Shown here: positions 46,275 to 55,579 of the stretch, piece by piece
Layout: every line of letters starts with the position of its first letter
How positions within the stretch are numbered: the stretch's first letter is position 1
Assembly: GCF_006385875.1 (NCBI RefSeq)
Contig: NZ_VFSU01000026.1
Span: forward strand, 166,501 to 230,500
Reading direction: 5' to 3'
DNA length: 64,000 nucleotides
Origin: Sandaracinobacter neustonicus
GTDB taxonomy: Bacteria; Pseudomonadota; Alphaproteobacteria; Sphingomonadales; Sphingomonadaceae
Notes under the pieces: model-generated
What the model was told of the DNA's origin: nothing
Databases searched by the model: none
What the model saw: only the letters and a program-made list of their open reading frames with translations
Translations under genes and position numbers: made by a program

Positions 46275-46298
46275 GATCGTTCCGCCCGGTGGGCGATG

Positions 46299-46946
46299 TC
46301 ATTTTCCAGACATCAGCCTGCGGTCCAGATAGGTTTCCACCGTCCCCATCATCTCGTCCATCTCGTGCGCGAAATGATGGTTGGCACCTTCGATCTTTTC
46401 GTAATCGATGGTGATGTGTTTCTGCGTCTTCAGCTTGTCCACCAGCTTTTGCACGGCGGGTTCCGTCACCACCTCGTCATGCGTGCCCGCCACGATCACG
46501 CCGGATGAGGGGCAGGGGGCCAGGAAGCCGAAATCATACAGGTTGGCGGGCGGCGCGATGGAGATAAAGCCCTTCACCTCCGGCCGCCGCATCAGCAATT
46601 GCATGCCGATCCACGCGCCGAAGCTGTACCCCGCAACCCATGTGCCCGAGGATTCCGGGTTGATCGCCTGCAGCCAGTCCAGCGCGGAGGCGGCGTCAGA
46701 CAGTTCGCCCACGCCATTGTCGAACACGCCTTCCGAGCGGCCGACACCGCGGAAGTTGAAGCGCAGCGTCGCAAACCCGCGCTTCACGAACATCTGGTAC
46801 AGCGCCAGCGTGATCGGGTTGTTCATGGTGCCGCCGGCCTGCGGGTGCGGGTGCAGCACGATCGCCACAGGCGGGCGGGGCTTTCCGGCAGGCTGGTAAC
46901 GCCCCTGCAACCGGCCTTCCGGCCCTGGAAAAATCACTTCCGGCAC
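46299..46946 (-). CDS. Alpha/beta-hydrolase (small, GYSFG nucleophile)
   Basis: Cytosolic hydrolase of 215 residues. The family start PEVIFPGPEGRLQGRY, the oxyanion strand VLHPHPQAGGTM, RFNFRGVGRSEG, the nucleophile Ser in GYSFGAWIG and His in EGANHHFAHEMDE fit a complete triad; Asp is in AGTHDEVV. This is a widespread subgroup in alphaproteobacteria without a defined substrate. Divergent from the cysteine-desulfurase operon with an 85-base gap. Confidence 0.9.
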   Translation of the reverse strand: MPEVIFPGPEGRLQGRYQPAGKPRPPVAIVLHPHPQAGGTMNNPITLALYQMFVKRGFATLRFNFRGVGRSEGVFDNGVGELSDAASALDWLQAINPESSGTWVAGYSFGAWIGMQLLMRRPEVKGFISIAPPANLYDFGFLAPCPSSGVIVAGTHDEVVTEPAVQKLVDKLKTQKHITIDYEKIEGANHHFAHEMDEMMGTVETYLDRRLMSGK

Positions 46947-47031
46947 ATTTGTTCCTTGAAGATCTGGGCGTCGAGCATAGCTTCCGACAAAGGCGGGCTA
47001 TAAGGAAGCGGGCAAGGAAAATGCAAGCTTC

Positions 47032-48105
47032 ATGAACGAACCCGCCTATCTTGACTGGGCCGCCACTGCCCCGATGCGCGCCGAAGCCGCCGCCGCCATG
47101 GCCGATGCGGCGGCGCGGCTGATGAGCGGCGAGTGGGCGAACCCCTCCGCCGTGCATGGCCCCGGCCGCGCCGCGCGCCGCGCGCTGAACGCCGCGCGGG
47201 ACCGCATCGCCGCCTTCTTCCGCGTGCCTGCCGACAGCCTGATCTTCACCAGCGGCGGCACCGAGGCGCTTGCGCTGGCGCTGAACGGTGCGGACGCGAC
47301 CGCACGGCTGGTGGGGGCGACGGAACATCCGGCCGTGCTGGAAGCCGCGCCTGCCGCGCCTCGCATCCCGGTCGACGGGCGGGGATTGGCGCAATTGCCA
47401 GAAATTCCGGCGCGCGCGCTGGTCGCCATCCAGCACGCCAACAACGAAACCGGCGTGGTGCAGGACATGGCCTCCATCACCGCCGCCGTGCATGGTGCAG
47501 GGGCGCGGCTGCTGGCCGATTGCGTCCAATCCGCCGGGAAGCTGCCCATCCCGCCCGCCGATTTCGTCGCCATCTCCGCGCACAAGCTGGGCGGGCCGAT
47601 GGGCGTGGGCGCGCTGATCGTGCGCTGCAAGGATGATTTTCATGGCCAGCAGAAGGGCGGCGGGCAGGAACAGGGCTGGCGCGGCGGCACGGAGAATCTG
47701 CTCGGCATCCTCGGCTGGGCCGCCGCGCTGGACGCGTGGGACGCCAATTTCCCCGCCCGCGCCGCTGCGCTGCAATCCCTGCTGGAGCGCGAGGCCTTGG
47801 CTCTCGGTGCCCGGGTGAATGGCGCGGGCGCGCCGCGCCTGCCCACCATTACCAGCCTGCACCTGCCCGGTGTGCCCGCCGCCACCCAGTTGATGCAGCT
47901 GGACATGGCCGGGATCGCCGTGTCGCAAGGCTCCGCCTGCTCCTCCGGCACGCTGAAAGCCTCGCCCGTGTTGCAGGCGATGGGGCTGGCGGAAGCCGCC
48001 GGGCAATCGCTGCGCATCTCCACCGGCTGGGCGACGACAGAGGCGGATATCGTCCGCTTCCTCGCCGCTTACGCCCCGCTCGCCCGGCGCGCGAATGCTG
48101 CCTGA
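47032..48105 (+). CDS. Cysteine desulfurase family protein (first of two)
   Basis: PLP enzyme of 357 residues of the NifS/IscS family that would take sulfur from cysteine as an enzyme persulfide. Schiff-base Lys185 is in ISAHKLGGP, and the persulfide Cys303 in GSACSSGT. It starts YLDWAATAPM, as in the group. It is shorter and more divergent than the second copy, resembling the Spl1-like partner found beside iscS in some alphaproteobacteria. Overlaps the second gene by 11 bases. Confidence 0.9.
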   Translation: MNEPAYLDWAATAPMRAEAAAAMADAAARLMSGEWANPSAVHGPGRAARRALNAARDRIAAFFRVPADSLIFTSGGTEALALALNGADATARLVGATEHPAVLEAAPAAPRIPVDGRGLAQLPEIPARALVAIQHANNETGVVQDMASITAAVHGAGARLLADCVQSAGKLPIPPADFVAISAHKLGGPMGVGALIVRCKDDFHGQQKGGGQEQGWRGGTENLLGILGWAAALDAWDANFPARAAALQSLLEREALALGARVNGAGAPRLPTITSLHLPGVPAATQLMQLDMAGIAVSQGSACSSGTLKASPVLQAMGLAEAAGQSLRISTGWATTEADIVRFLAAYAPLARRANAA

Positions 48106-49222
48106 CATCCTCGATCTGGACGCGCAGGCGACCAGCCCGCTCCGCCCCGAGGCGCTCGCCGCCATGCTGCCATGGCTGGAGGGGCGGCACTGGAACCCGC
48201 ACTCCGCCCATCGCGGCGGGCGGCTGGCGAAGGCGGCGCTGGAAACCGGGCGCGCTCGCGTCGCCGCCCGGCTGGGCCGCCCACCCAAGGGCCTGATCTT
48301 CACCTCGGGCGCGACCGAATCCAACAATCTGGCGCTGAAGGGCGTGATGGAACTGGCGCCGGACCAGCGCCTGCTCACCTTCGCCACCGAGCATAGCTGC
48401 GTGCTGGAATCCGCCCGCCACCTCGAACGGCTGGGCGTCGCTATCACCATTCTGCCCGTGCAGCCGGACGGGCTGCCGGATCGCGCCGCCTATGCCGCCG
48501 CGCTGGCGGCGGGAGATGTGGCGTTGGTGTCGGCCATGTGGGTGAACAATGAAGTCGGCAGCATCTGGCCCATCGCCGAGCTGGCCAGCGAAGCCCATGC
48601 CGCAGGTGCGCTGTTCCACACCGATGCCGCACAGGCGTTCGGCAAGCTGGAACTCTCCGCCGCCGATGTCGACCTGATCTCCCTCTCCGCGCACAAGATC
48701 GGCGGCCCCAAGGGCATCGGCGCGCTGTGGGTGAAACCGGGCACCCCTCTCGCGCCGCTGCTGGATGGCGGCGGGCAGGAATCCGGCTTGCGTTCCGGCA
48801 CCCAGTCCCCCGCGCTCGCGGCAGGCTTCGCCGCCGCCGCAGACCTCGCCGATCCCGCCATAAACCTGCCCGCCGCCCATGCGCTGATGGACATCGCTCT
48901 CGCGGCCCTCGCCGAGGTTCCGCACAGCATCAACGGCCCCGATCCGCTGGGGGCGAATCGCTGGCCCGGCAACCTTTCCGTGACATTCTCTGGAATCGAC
49001 GCCTCGCGGCTGATCTCCGCTCTCCCGAACATCGCGCTGTCCTCCGGCTCGGCCTGCTCCTCCGGCTCGGGCAAATCCTCCCATGTGCTCGCCGCGCTGG
49101 GCCTGCCCACACCCCGCGCCCGCCAGACATTGCGCCTTGGCTGGCAACCGTCCACCCCACCCGCTATGCTGACAGAGGCCATCCACCGGATCGCGGCCGC
49201 CGCGAAAGGCCTGCAACGATGA
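48095..49222 (+). CDS. Cysteine desulfurase (second of two, IscS/NifS-like)
   Basis: PLP enzyme of 375 residues. Lys201 in LSAHKIGGPKG is the PLP lysine, Cys321 in SGSACSSGSGKSS the persulfide cysteine, and the segment WVNNEVGSIWPI, HTDAAQAFGK and GTQSPALAAGFA are those of NifS/IscS. It is translationally coupled on both sides (11-base overlap before, ATGA overlap after). It probably serves Fe-S cluster or tRNA thiolation with the ferredoxin downstream. No iscU or sufBCD in the window. Confidence 0.92.
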   Translation: MLPDILDLDAQATSPLRPEALAAMLPWLEGRHWNPHSAHRGGRLAKAALETGRARVAARLGRPPKGLIFTSGATESNNLALKGVMELAPDQRLLTFATEHSCVLESARHLERLGVAITILPVQPDGLPDRAAYAAALAAGDVALVSAMWVNNEVGSIWPIAELASEAHAAGALFHTDAAQAFGKLELSAADVDLISLSAHKIGGPKGIGALWVKPGTPLAPLLDGGGQESGLRSGTQSPALAAGFAAAADLADPAINLPAAHALMDIALAALAEVPHSINGPDPLGANRWPGNLSVTFSGIDASRLISALPNIALSSGSACSSGSGKSSHVLAALGLPTPRARQTLRLGWQPSTPPAMLTEAIHRIAAAAKGLQR

Positions 49223-49554
49223 CGCATGTGCGCTTCCTCACCGCAAACGGCGCGCTCGCCGCCGAAGCGGACGCCCCCCCCGGCACAGGGCTGCTGGCGC
49301 TGGCCCAGTCGCTCGGCCTGCCGCTGGAAGGCACCTGCGAAGGCGCGATGGCCTGCTCCACCTGCCACGTCATCCTGCCGCCGGAGCTGTTCCGCACCCT
49401 GCCGCCGCCCGGCGACCATGAAGAAGATATGCTGGACTTCACCGCCCATGTCACAGCCACCAGCCGCCTCGCCTGCCAGATCCTGATTCCCGCCGAACCC
49501 GCCGAGATCAACATCCATTTGCCGCCGGGGCATCAGGATATGCGCGGGCGGTAG
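49219..49554 (+). CDS. 2Fe-2S ferredoxin (adrenodoxin type)
   Basis: Electron carrier of 111 residues. Cluster ligands are C40, C46, C49 and C86 (C-x5-C-x2-C then C), the adrenodoxin/ISC ferredoxin pattern, with EGTCEGAMACSTCHV and the acidic HEEDMLDF helix for partner docking. ATG 49219 overlaps the preceding stop (ATGA). Its place after two cysteine desulfurases points to supplying electrons for Fe-S cluster assembly. Confidence 0.93.
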   Translation: MTHVRFLTANGALAAEADAPPGTGLLALAQSLGLPLEGTCEGAMACSTCHVILPPELFRTLPPPGDHEEDMLDFTAHVTATSRLACQILIPAEPAEINIHLPPGHQDMRGR

Positions 49555-49555
49555 G

Positions 49556-49750
49556 GGGGGGGAGGGTTTTTTGCCTCCGGCGGCCAAGGGCTTTGCCCTT
49601 GGAACCCAGCAGGGAAATGATTTCCCTGCACCCTCTAAGTTGGCGTTGCGGCTCAGCTACAACGACGTGCGAGTAATCAATTTCGATTGCCTGCGGCGCT
49701 CCGGAGCACTTTCCCCCGCAAGGGGGAGAGATGGAGAGGGGGTGTCACCG
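49556..49750. repeat. Composite repeat mosaic after the ferredoxin gene
   Basis: First half of a 406-base gene-free gap, matching the 19.3 and 33.9 kb blocks: GCCTCCGGCGGCCAAGGGCT, GGGAAATGATTTCCC hairpin, GATTGCCTGCGGCGC, CCCCCGCAAGGGGG hairpin. A 23-base-arm inverted repeat follows at 49788-49873. Confidence 0.8.
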
Positions 49751-49787
49751 GTTGGCCAAATCCACCAACCTTCCCACCACCCACAAC

Positions 49788-49873
49788 GTCACCCCGGACT
49801 TGATCCGGGGTCCAGCTGTTCTTCGGAAACGTTGCGGGTGGAAAGCTGGACCCGGGATCAAGTCCGGGGTGAC
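49788..49873. repeat. Inverted repeat of the ACTTGATCCGGGG type, second copy
   Basis: Arms 49788-49810 and 49851-49873 differ by one base; 40-base centre. Same family as 9111-9195, including the shared CCAGCTGTTCTTCGG-like inner sequence in opposite orientation. Confidence 0.8.
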
Positions 49874-49960
49874 GCCGAGGATGCCTACACCCCACCCCCT
49901 GCCATCATCCCGCAACCTGCCCCCTCTAGCCTCACGCCCGTCTCGGTGGCATAGGGGGGG

Positions 49961-51418
49961 ATGACAATGCACAAAGAAGAAGCAGGGCGGCTGGTGGATG
50001 AACTGGCCGCGATTCACGAAAAATCCGTTGAAAATCTGAGGAGCCGGCTGAAGCTCTTTCTGGAAGGTGGTGCACCGCCGTCCGCCGAGGAGCGGGCAGC
50101 AGGCCTTTTCGCCTATCCCGAACTCGTGCTGGACTGGTCGGCCCAGGAAGGCGTGCCCCGGTTCAGCCGCGCCTTCGCCCGGCTGGTGGCCCCCGGCCGC
50201 TATGCCGTCACCATCACCCACCCCAACTGGTTCCGCCGTTATCTGGTGGAGCAGATGGCGCTGCTGCTGCGCGATTATGATGTGAAGATCATGGTTCGGG
50301 CCTCCTCGGTGGAAATCCCCTTCCCCTATGTTCTGGATGGCGCGACCGGGCTGGTGCTGGACGCGACCGCCGCCAAGGAACTGGCGCGGCATTTCCCCAC
50401 CACCGAGCTGAAGCATATCGGCGACGAACTGGTGGATGGCCTGTGGGATCAGGACCCGGCAGAGCCGCGCCCGCTGGCGCTGTTCGACGGGCCGCGCACC
50501 GATTTTTCTCTGGCGCGGCTGAAGCATTACACCGGCGCGCCCGCGCATCACACGCAGAACCATATCCTGTTCACCAACTATCACCGCTATGTGGATGAAT
50601 TCATCCGCTGGGCCTGTGCGGAACTGAAAAAGCCGGACAGCCGCTACACCCACCTCAGCTGTTCCGGCGGGGCGCTGCTGGATGCTGCCAACGCCTCCCC
50701 CGAAGCCGCGCAGGGTGACGGCAGCTGGCGCAAGCACCAGATGCCCGCATGGCATTTGATGGCGGCAGACGGCGCGGGCGTCAGCCTTGTGAACATCGGT
50801 GTGGGGCCGAGCAACGCCAAGACCATCACCGATCATCTGGCCGTGCTCAGGCCGCAGGCGTGGCTGATGATCGGCCATTGCGGCGGCCTGCGCCCCAGCC
50901 AGACCATCGGCGATTATGTGCTGGCGCACGCCTATCTTCGCGACGATCATGTGCTGGACGATATGCTGCCGCCGGAAATTCCCATCCCCGCCATCGCCGA
51001 GGTGCAACTCGCGCTGTCCGCCGCCGCCCGGCAGGTGACAGGGCTGGATTCCGAGGAGCTGAAGCCGCGTCTGCGCACCGGCACGGTGGTGACGACGGAC
51101 GACCGCAACTGGGAACTGCGCTTCGGCCTGAGCAGCCGCCGCTTCAACCAGAGCCGGGCGGTGGCGGTGGACATGGAAAGCGCGACGATCGCCGCGCAGG
51201 GCTATCGCTTCCGGGTTCCGTACGGGACGCTGCTGTGCGTGTCTGACAAGCCGCTGCATGGCGAAATCAAGCTGCCCGGGCAGGCGAACCGCTTTTACGA
51301 AGGGGCGATTTCCGAGCATTTGCAGATCGGCATCGTGGCGGTGGAGATGCTGCGGGCTGAAGGCGGGCGGGTGCATAGCCGGAAGCTGCGGGCGTTTGAC
51401 GAGCCGCCCTTCAGGTAG
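49961..51418 (+). CDS. amn: AMP nucleosidase
   Basis: Enzyme of 485 residues that hydrolyses AMP to adenine and ribose 5-phosphate. The N-terminal regulatory domain (about 1-180, RFSRAFARLVAPGRYAVTIT) and the nucleoside-phosphorylase-like catalytic domain with GPSNAKTITDHLAVLRP, MIGHCGGLRPSQ, RDDHVLDDMLPPEIP and AVDMESATIAAQGYRF are those of Amn. Single gene. It would adjust adenylate pools, for example under phosphate limitation. Confidence 0.95.
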   Translation: MTMHKEEAGRLVDELAAIHEKSVENLRSRLKLFLEGGAPPSAEERAAGLFAYPELVLDWSAQEGVPRFSRAFARLVAPGRYAVTITHPNWFRRYLVEQMALLLRDYDVKIMVRASSVEIPFPYVLDGATGLVLDATAAKELARHFPTTELKHIGDELVDGLWDQDPAEPRPLALFDGPRTDFSLARLKHYTGAPAHHTQNHILFTNYHRYVDEFIRWACAELKKPDSRYTHLSCSGGALLDAANASPEAAQGDGSWRKHQMPAWHLMAADGAGVSLVNIGVGPSNAKTITDHLAVLRPQAWLMIGHCGGLRPSQTIGDYVLAHAYLRDDHVLDDMLPPEIPIPAIAEVQLALSAAARQVTGLDSEELKPRLRTGTVVTTDDRNWELRFGLSSRRFNQSRAVAVDMESATIAAQGYRFRVPYGTLLCVSDKPLHGEIKLPGQANRFYEGAISEHLQIGIVAVEMLRAEGGRVHSRKLRAFDEPPFR

Positions 51419-51505
51419 CGGTTCTGGTCTGCAGTCTGCGCCTCTCGTCAGGCCGAATCCGTTCGGCTACTGTCATGCTGGGTAGTTCATTCGTGGGGGA
51501 ATAGC

Positions 51506-51865
51506 ATGTTCGACCTCATCGGCCTGAACGGGGAAAAATTACTCGTCGCCGCGAAAAGCATATATCGCCTTCGCCCCACCACGCCGCATGCCGGGCAGGA
51601 CGTGACGATGGTGGAATATGGCGGCGGCTACGTGTTCACGCTGGAGCCGATGGGGAGTATTCTTGCCCGGATCGGGGCGGACTCGACATTTGTTCGTTTC
51701 AGTACCCGTTCCGGCAAGCCCGTCTATCTGAACAGGGCGGCCATCAGCCGGGTTCGGGTTTCGCTGCCGGTGAACGGTGAGGGAACCGAGATCGTGGTGG
51801 CAGGCCGATACCAGCATGTCACGGAGCCGTTGGCGATTGTCGAGGCGCTGCTGAATACACAATAG
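51506..51865 (+). CDS. Hypothetical protein, 119 residues
   Basis: Small soluble protein preceded by GGGGGAATAGC. It is beta-rich by pattern, with short strands such as GKLEL-like FDLIGLNGEKLLVAAKSIY, FTLEPMGSILARIG and YLNRAAISRVRVSLP, and a C-terminal helix (LAIVEALLNT). The central part resembles short sequence-specific or ligand-binding domains of regulators (YLNRAAI pattern), but no DNA-binding segment is evident. I do not recognise the family. Codon use is less GC-skewed than in neighbours. Confidence 0.65.
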   Translation: MFDLIGLNGEKLLVAAKSIYRLRPTTPHAGQDVTMVEYGGGYVFTLEPMGSILARIGADSTFVRFSTRSGKPVYLNRAAISRVRVSLPVNGEGTEIVVAGRYQHVTEPLAIVEALLNTQ

Positions 51866-51925
51866 GCTGGGGTTCGTCGGGCGGGCCTGCTGCAGGCCGT
51901 GCGAATATGCAGTTTTGATGTCCTA

Positions 51926-51943
51926 TTGACACCGGTTACCAAA
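51926..51943. promoter_or_regulatory. LacI-type operator overlapping the promoter of the uronate island
   Basis: TTGACACCGGTTACCAAA contains TGACACCGGTTACCA, which recurs at 57892-57906. The right half GGTTACCA fits the usual TGGTAACCGGTTACCA type; the left half is degenerate. The first six bases are a perfect -35 (TTGACA), so a bound repressor would block the promoter of the hydratase-TRAP operon. Confidence 0.6.
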
Positions 51944-52026
51944 CCTCCGATGCTTCCATGAAAGAGACGGGGAGGTTTCGTGATCAAGACATTGCGCATT
52001 GCACAGGTGTGCAAGGTGACACGCTG

Positions 52027-52818
52027 ATGGCCGATGCGCCTGCCCGCGATCTGCGTGCTGCCGCCTTCGTCGCCGCGCGGCGCGGCGCGCAGGCGTTGCC
52101 CGTCTACCCCGGCGCCTATCCCGCCACGGAGGCGGAGGCCTATGCCGTTCAGGCCGATGCCATCGCGCTGTGGCCGGACAGTGTCGCGGGCTGGAAGGTG
52201 GGGCTGATCCAGCCGCCGTTTGCCGCAGCGCTGGGCCGATCCCGCCTGTTCGGGCCGATCTTTGCGCGCCATGTGGTGGTCGCCGGGGAAGGGCCATCGG
52301 CTTTTCCCTGCATTCCGAACGGCTTCGCCGCCGTGGAAGCGGAATATGTGCTGCAACTGGGCGCGGATGTGCCGCCGTCCGAAGGCTGGACGGCGGACCG
52401 CGCCGCGCCGCTGGTGTCGGCCGTGCACATCGGCGTCGAGTTCGCGGGCAGCCCCTTCCCGGGCATCAACGATCATGGCCCGCTCGTCACCATTTCCGAT
52501 TTCGGCAACAATGCCGGGCTGGTGCTCGGCCCGCCGCTGGCCGGGCTGGCGGCGCTGGAGGGGCATCGCTGCGCCATGTGGATCGACGGGGAGAAGATTG
52601 CCGACGGTGGGGCGCACACCATTCCCGGCGGGCCGCTCGGCTCTTTGGTGGAATTGCTGAACCACAATGGGCGGATGGGCGGCACGCTGCCCGCCGGAAC
52701 GCTGGTGTCCACCGGTGCTGCCACCGGTGTCCACGCGGTGCGGATCGGCCAGTCCGCCGTTGCCGATTTCGGTGCGGATGGGCGCATCGCCATGGCCATG
52801 CAGGAGGCTTCGGCATGA
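52027..52818 (+). CDS. 2-keto-4-pentenoate hydratase / fumarylacetoacetate hydrolase-fold protein
   Basis: Protein of 263 residues of the hydratase/decarboxylase branch of the FAH superfamily. Family features are AVQADAIALWPDSVAGWKVG (N-terminal cap), the metal-ligand segment FAAVEAEYVLQLG (Glu pair) and SVELLNHNGRMGGTLPAGTLVSTG-like C-terminal part. Start ATG 52027 is chosen with AAGGTGA upstream; an in-frame ATG at 51958 lies just after the operator. First gene of a LacI-controlled operon with the TRAP transporter, so it probably acts on a 2-keto-deoxy sugar acid. The exact reaction is not known. Confidence 0.85.
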   Translation: MADAPARDLRAAAFVAARRGAQALPVYPGAYPATEAEAYAVQADAIALWPDSVAGWKVGLIQPPFAAALGRSRLFGPIFARHVVVAGEGPSAFPCIPNGFAAVEAEYVLQLGADVPPSEGWTADRAAPLVSAVHIGVEFAGSPFPGINDHGPLVTISDFGNNAGLVLGPPLAGLAALEGHRCAMWIDGEKIADGGAHTIPGGPLGSLVELLNHNGRMGGTLPAGTLVSTGAATGVHAVRIGQSAVADFGADGRIAMAMQEASA

Positions 52819-53807
52819 GCCGCACGGTCACGCGCCGCGCCTTGCTTGGCTCCGGCATCGCCGCCACTGCTGCCCTTGCCGCGCCACATGCCGCGGATGC
52901 CGCGATCCGGCTGGATGCGGTGGATGTGCACCCGCCCGGCTATCCCACGGTGGAGGCGGTGAAATGGATGGGCGAGGAGTTGGCGCGCGAAAGCGGCGGC
53001 CGCATCCGCATCCGGCAATTCCCCTCCGGCCAGCTGGGGGCGGAAGATGATACGCTGGGCTTTGCCCGCTATCATGCGATCCACTTCTGCCGGGTGGCGG
53101 TGGCGGCGCTGAACAACCCCTTCCCGGAAACCCGTGCGCTGGCGCTGCCCTATGTGTTCCGCTCCACGGATCATATGCGCCGGGTGGTGGATGGCCCTGT
53201 CGGCACCGGGCTGCTGAACGTGTTTGAGCGGCGCGGGCTGGTCGGCCTTGCCTATTATGACGCCGCGCCGCGCAGCTTTTACAACATCCGTGGTCCCATC
53301 GAGACTCCGGCCGATCTGGCCGGGCTGAAGATCCGCAGCCCGCTGTCTGACATGGTGCTGGAAACGCTGGCGGCGATGGGGGCGAACCCCACGCCGCTGT
53401 CGTTCGGGGGGGTGTTTTCCGCGCTGGAAACGCATCTGATCGACGGCGCGGAGAACAATCTGCCCAGCTTCGAAAGCAGCCGCCATTTCGAAACCGCGCG
53501 CTTCTGGTCTGAAACGGAGCATAGCTTTAGCCCGGATGCGTTGCTGATGTCGAAAAGCGCGTTCGATGCGCTGACGCCCGCCGACCGGGAACTGGTGAAG
53601 GATGTCGCCCGCCGCTCCGTGCAGGTGATGCGGCAGGGCTGGGACGCGCGCGTGGCAGAGGCGCGGCGGATCGTGCTGGCGGCGGGTGTGGCGATCAACC
53701 GCCCCGATCCCGCGCCGTTTGCCGCCGCCGTGGAGCCGGTGGTGCGGCGCTACATCGCCGACCCGGTGCTGGGTGATTTGTACAACCGAATCCGGACGGA
53801 GGGCTGA
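52815..53807 (+). CDS. TRAP transporter substrate-binding protein (DctP family), Tat signal
   Basis: Periplasmic binding protein of 330 residues. A twin-arginine signal is at the N-terminus (VTRRALLGSG then hydrophobic and APHAADA). DctP features are SGGRIRIRQFPSGQLG, the carboxylate-binding Arg in LAGLKIRSP, and MGANPTPLSFGGVFSALETHLIDGAENN. TRAP systems import carboxylate-bearing compounds, here most likely uronates or their keto-deoxy derivatives given the neighbours. ATGA overlap with the hydratase gene. Confidence 0.93.
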   Translation: MSRTVTRRALLGSGIAATAALAAPHAADAAIRLDAVDVHPPGYPTVEAVKWMGEELARESGGRIRIRQFPSGQLGAEDDTLGFARYHAIHFCRVAVAALNNPFPETRALALPYVFRSTDHMRRVVDGPVGTGLLNVFERRGLVGLAYYDAAPRSFYNIRGPIETPADLAGLKIRSPLSDMVLETLAAMGANPTPLSFGGVFSALETHLIDGAENNLPSFESSRHFETARFWSETEHSFSPDALLMSKSAFDALTPADRELVKDVARRSVQVMRQGWDARVAEARRIVLAAGVAINRPDPAPFAAAVEPVVRRYIADPVLGDLYNRIRTEG

Positions 53808-53810
53808 ACC

Positions 53811-54302
53811 ATGCAACGTCCGTCCTTCAGCCGCGCGCTGGATAGACTGGAAGCCGCAAGCCTTGCCGGGGCCGCGATCACGCTGGTGTCGATTGCCCTG
53901 TTGCAGGCGTGGCAGGTGTTCGGCCGTTACGTGCTGAACGCCTCTCCCGGCTGGACAGAGCCGGTGGCGCTGATCCTGATGGGATTGACGGTGATGCTGG
54001 GCGCTTCCGTCGCGGTACGGCACGAAACGCATTTCCGCTTCGGCATGATTGCGGAGGGCGGATCGCCCGCGCGGCGCGCCGGGCTGCTGTTGCTGGCGCG
54101 GGTGATCGCGGCGCTGTGCGGGTTGCTGATGGCGATCTACGGCACCCGGCTGATGCTGGACGATTGGGAGGTGCCGATGGCGGGCGCGGGCCTGCCTTCG
54201 GGCCTGCGTTTCCTGGGGCTGGCGCTGGGTGGGCTGCTGATCCTTGTATTTGCGCTTGAACGGATCGCCGGCGGCGGGCCGAAGCCGGTGGAGGGCGAAT
54301 GA
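53811..54302 (+). CDS. TRAP transporter small permease (DctQ family)
   Basis: Membrane protein of 163 residues with four hydrophobic segments and the DctQ pattern FGRYVLNASPGWTEPVALILM, followed by ASVAVRHETHFRF. It starts 3 bases after the binding-protein stop and overlaps the large permease (ATGA). It forms the Na+-coupled DctQM complex with the next gene. Confidence 0.92.
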   Translation: MQRPSFSRALDRLEAASLAGAAITLVSIALLQAWQVFGRYVLNASPGWTEPVALILMGLTVMLGASVAVRHETHFRFGMIAEGGSPARRAGLLLLARVIAALCGLLMAIYGTRLMLDDWEVPMAGAGLPSGLRFLGLALGGLLILVFALERIAGGGPKPVEGE

Positions 54303-55579
54303 TGGCCGTGTGGACCCTGTTCCTTGTGTTCGCCGCCGCGCTGCTGCTGGGCGTGCCGGTGGCGTTCGCTCTGCTGGTGTCGTGCATCGCCACGGCGCTG
54401 GTGCTGGGGCTGCCGCTGATTGCGATGTTCCTGAAGATGGGATCGGATGTGGGTAGCGTGGCGCTGCTGGCGATTCCGCTGTTCATCTTCACTGGCGAAC
54501 TGATGCTGCGGGGAGGGCTTTCTGATCGGATGATCGCGCTGGCGACGGCGCTGGTGGGCCATGTGAAGGGCGGGCTGGGGCAGGTGGCCGTGGTCGGCTC
54601 CACCCTGTTCGGCGGGGTTTCCGGATCGGCCATCGCCGATGTGTCTGCCGTGGGCGGCACGATGATCCCGCAGATGGTGAAGAAGGGCTATGGCGCGGAT
54701 TTCGCCGTGAACGTCACCATCACCGCCGCGCTCGTTGCGCTGCTGGTGCCGCCATCGCACAATATGATCCTCTACTCGGCGGCGGCGGGCGGGCGGATTT
54801 CCATCACCGATCTGTTCGCCGCCGGGCTGATTCCAGCCGGGCTGCTGGCCATCACGCTGATGATCACCACATGGCTGATCGCGCGCAAGCGGGGATACCC
54901 TTCGCTGCCCTTTCCCGGCTGGCGGGCGGTGGCGCGCACGGGCGTCGCGGCGATTCCGGGGCTGATGCTGGTCATGATCATCTTCGTCGGCATCCGCGCC
55001 GGGATTTTCACGGCGGTGGAATCGGCTTCCATCGCCGTTGTCTATGCCACGCTGATCACCGGCCTCGTCTATCGCCAGCTGGGCTGGGCCTCGTTCGTGA
55101 AGGCGGCCACCGGGGCGGCGGGAACGGCCTCTCGCGTGCTGTTCGTGATCGGCGCGGCCGGGGCGTTCGGCTGGCTGATGGCGCTGCTGGAAATCCCCTC
55201 TGCCATGGTCGATCTGCTGCAGGGCGTGACGGATCAGCCGGTGCTCGTGCTGCTGCTGATCATCCTGATCCTGCTGCTGCTGGGCACCTTCATGGATATG
55301 GCACCGCTGCTGATCATCGGCACGCCGATCTTCCTGCCGGTGGTGAAGGCCTATGGCATCGATCCGGTGCATTTCGGCGTGATCATGATCCTGACGTGCG
55401 GTATAGGGTTGATCACGCCGCCGGTGGGATCGGTGTTGTTTGTGGGAACGGGGATTGCGCGCGTGCCTGTGGAAACGGCGATGAAGACGATCTGGCCCTT
55501 TTATGCGGCCTGCATGATCGTGCTGCTGGCGGTGACGTTCATTCCCCAGCTGTCGCTTGCGCTGCCCAGCCTTCTTTAG
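54299..55579 (+). CDS. TRAP transporter large permease (DctM family)
   Basis: Polytopic permease of 426 residues with about twelve helices. DctM signatures are PLFIFTGELMLRGGLSDRM, GGVSGSAIADVSAVGG, IPPSHNMILYS-like ALLVPPSHNM and GLITPPVGSVLFVGTGIA. Full length. Completes a three-gene TRAP transporter for an acidic sugar derivative. Confidence 0.94.
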   Translation: MMAVWTLFLVFAAALLLGVPVAFALLVSCIATALVLGLPLIAMFLKMGSDVGSVALLAIPLFIFTGELMLRGGLSDRMIALATALVGHVKGGLGQVAVVGSTLFGGVSGSAIADVSAVGGTMIPQMVKKGYGADFAVNVTITAALVALLVPPSHNMILYSAAAGGRISITDLFAAGLIPAGLLAITLMITTWLIARKRGYPSLPFPGWRAVARTGVAAIPGLMLVMIIFVGIRAGIFTAVESASIAVVYATLITGLVYRQLGWASFVKAATGAAGTASRVLFVIGAAGAFGWLMALLEIPSAMVDLLQGVTDQPVLVLLLIILILLLLGTFMDMAPLLIIGTPIFLPVVKAYGIDPVHFGVIMILTCGIGLITPPVGSVLFVGTGIARVPVETAMKTIWPFYAACMIVLLAVTFIPQLSLALPSLL

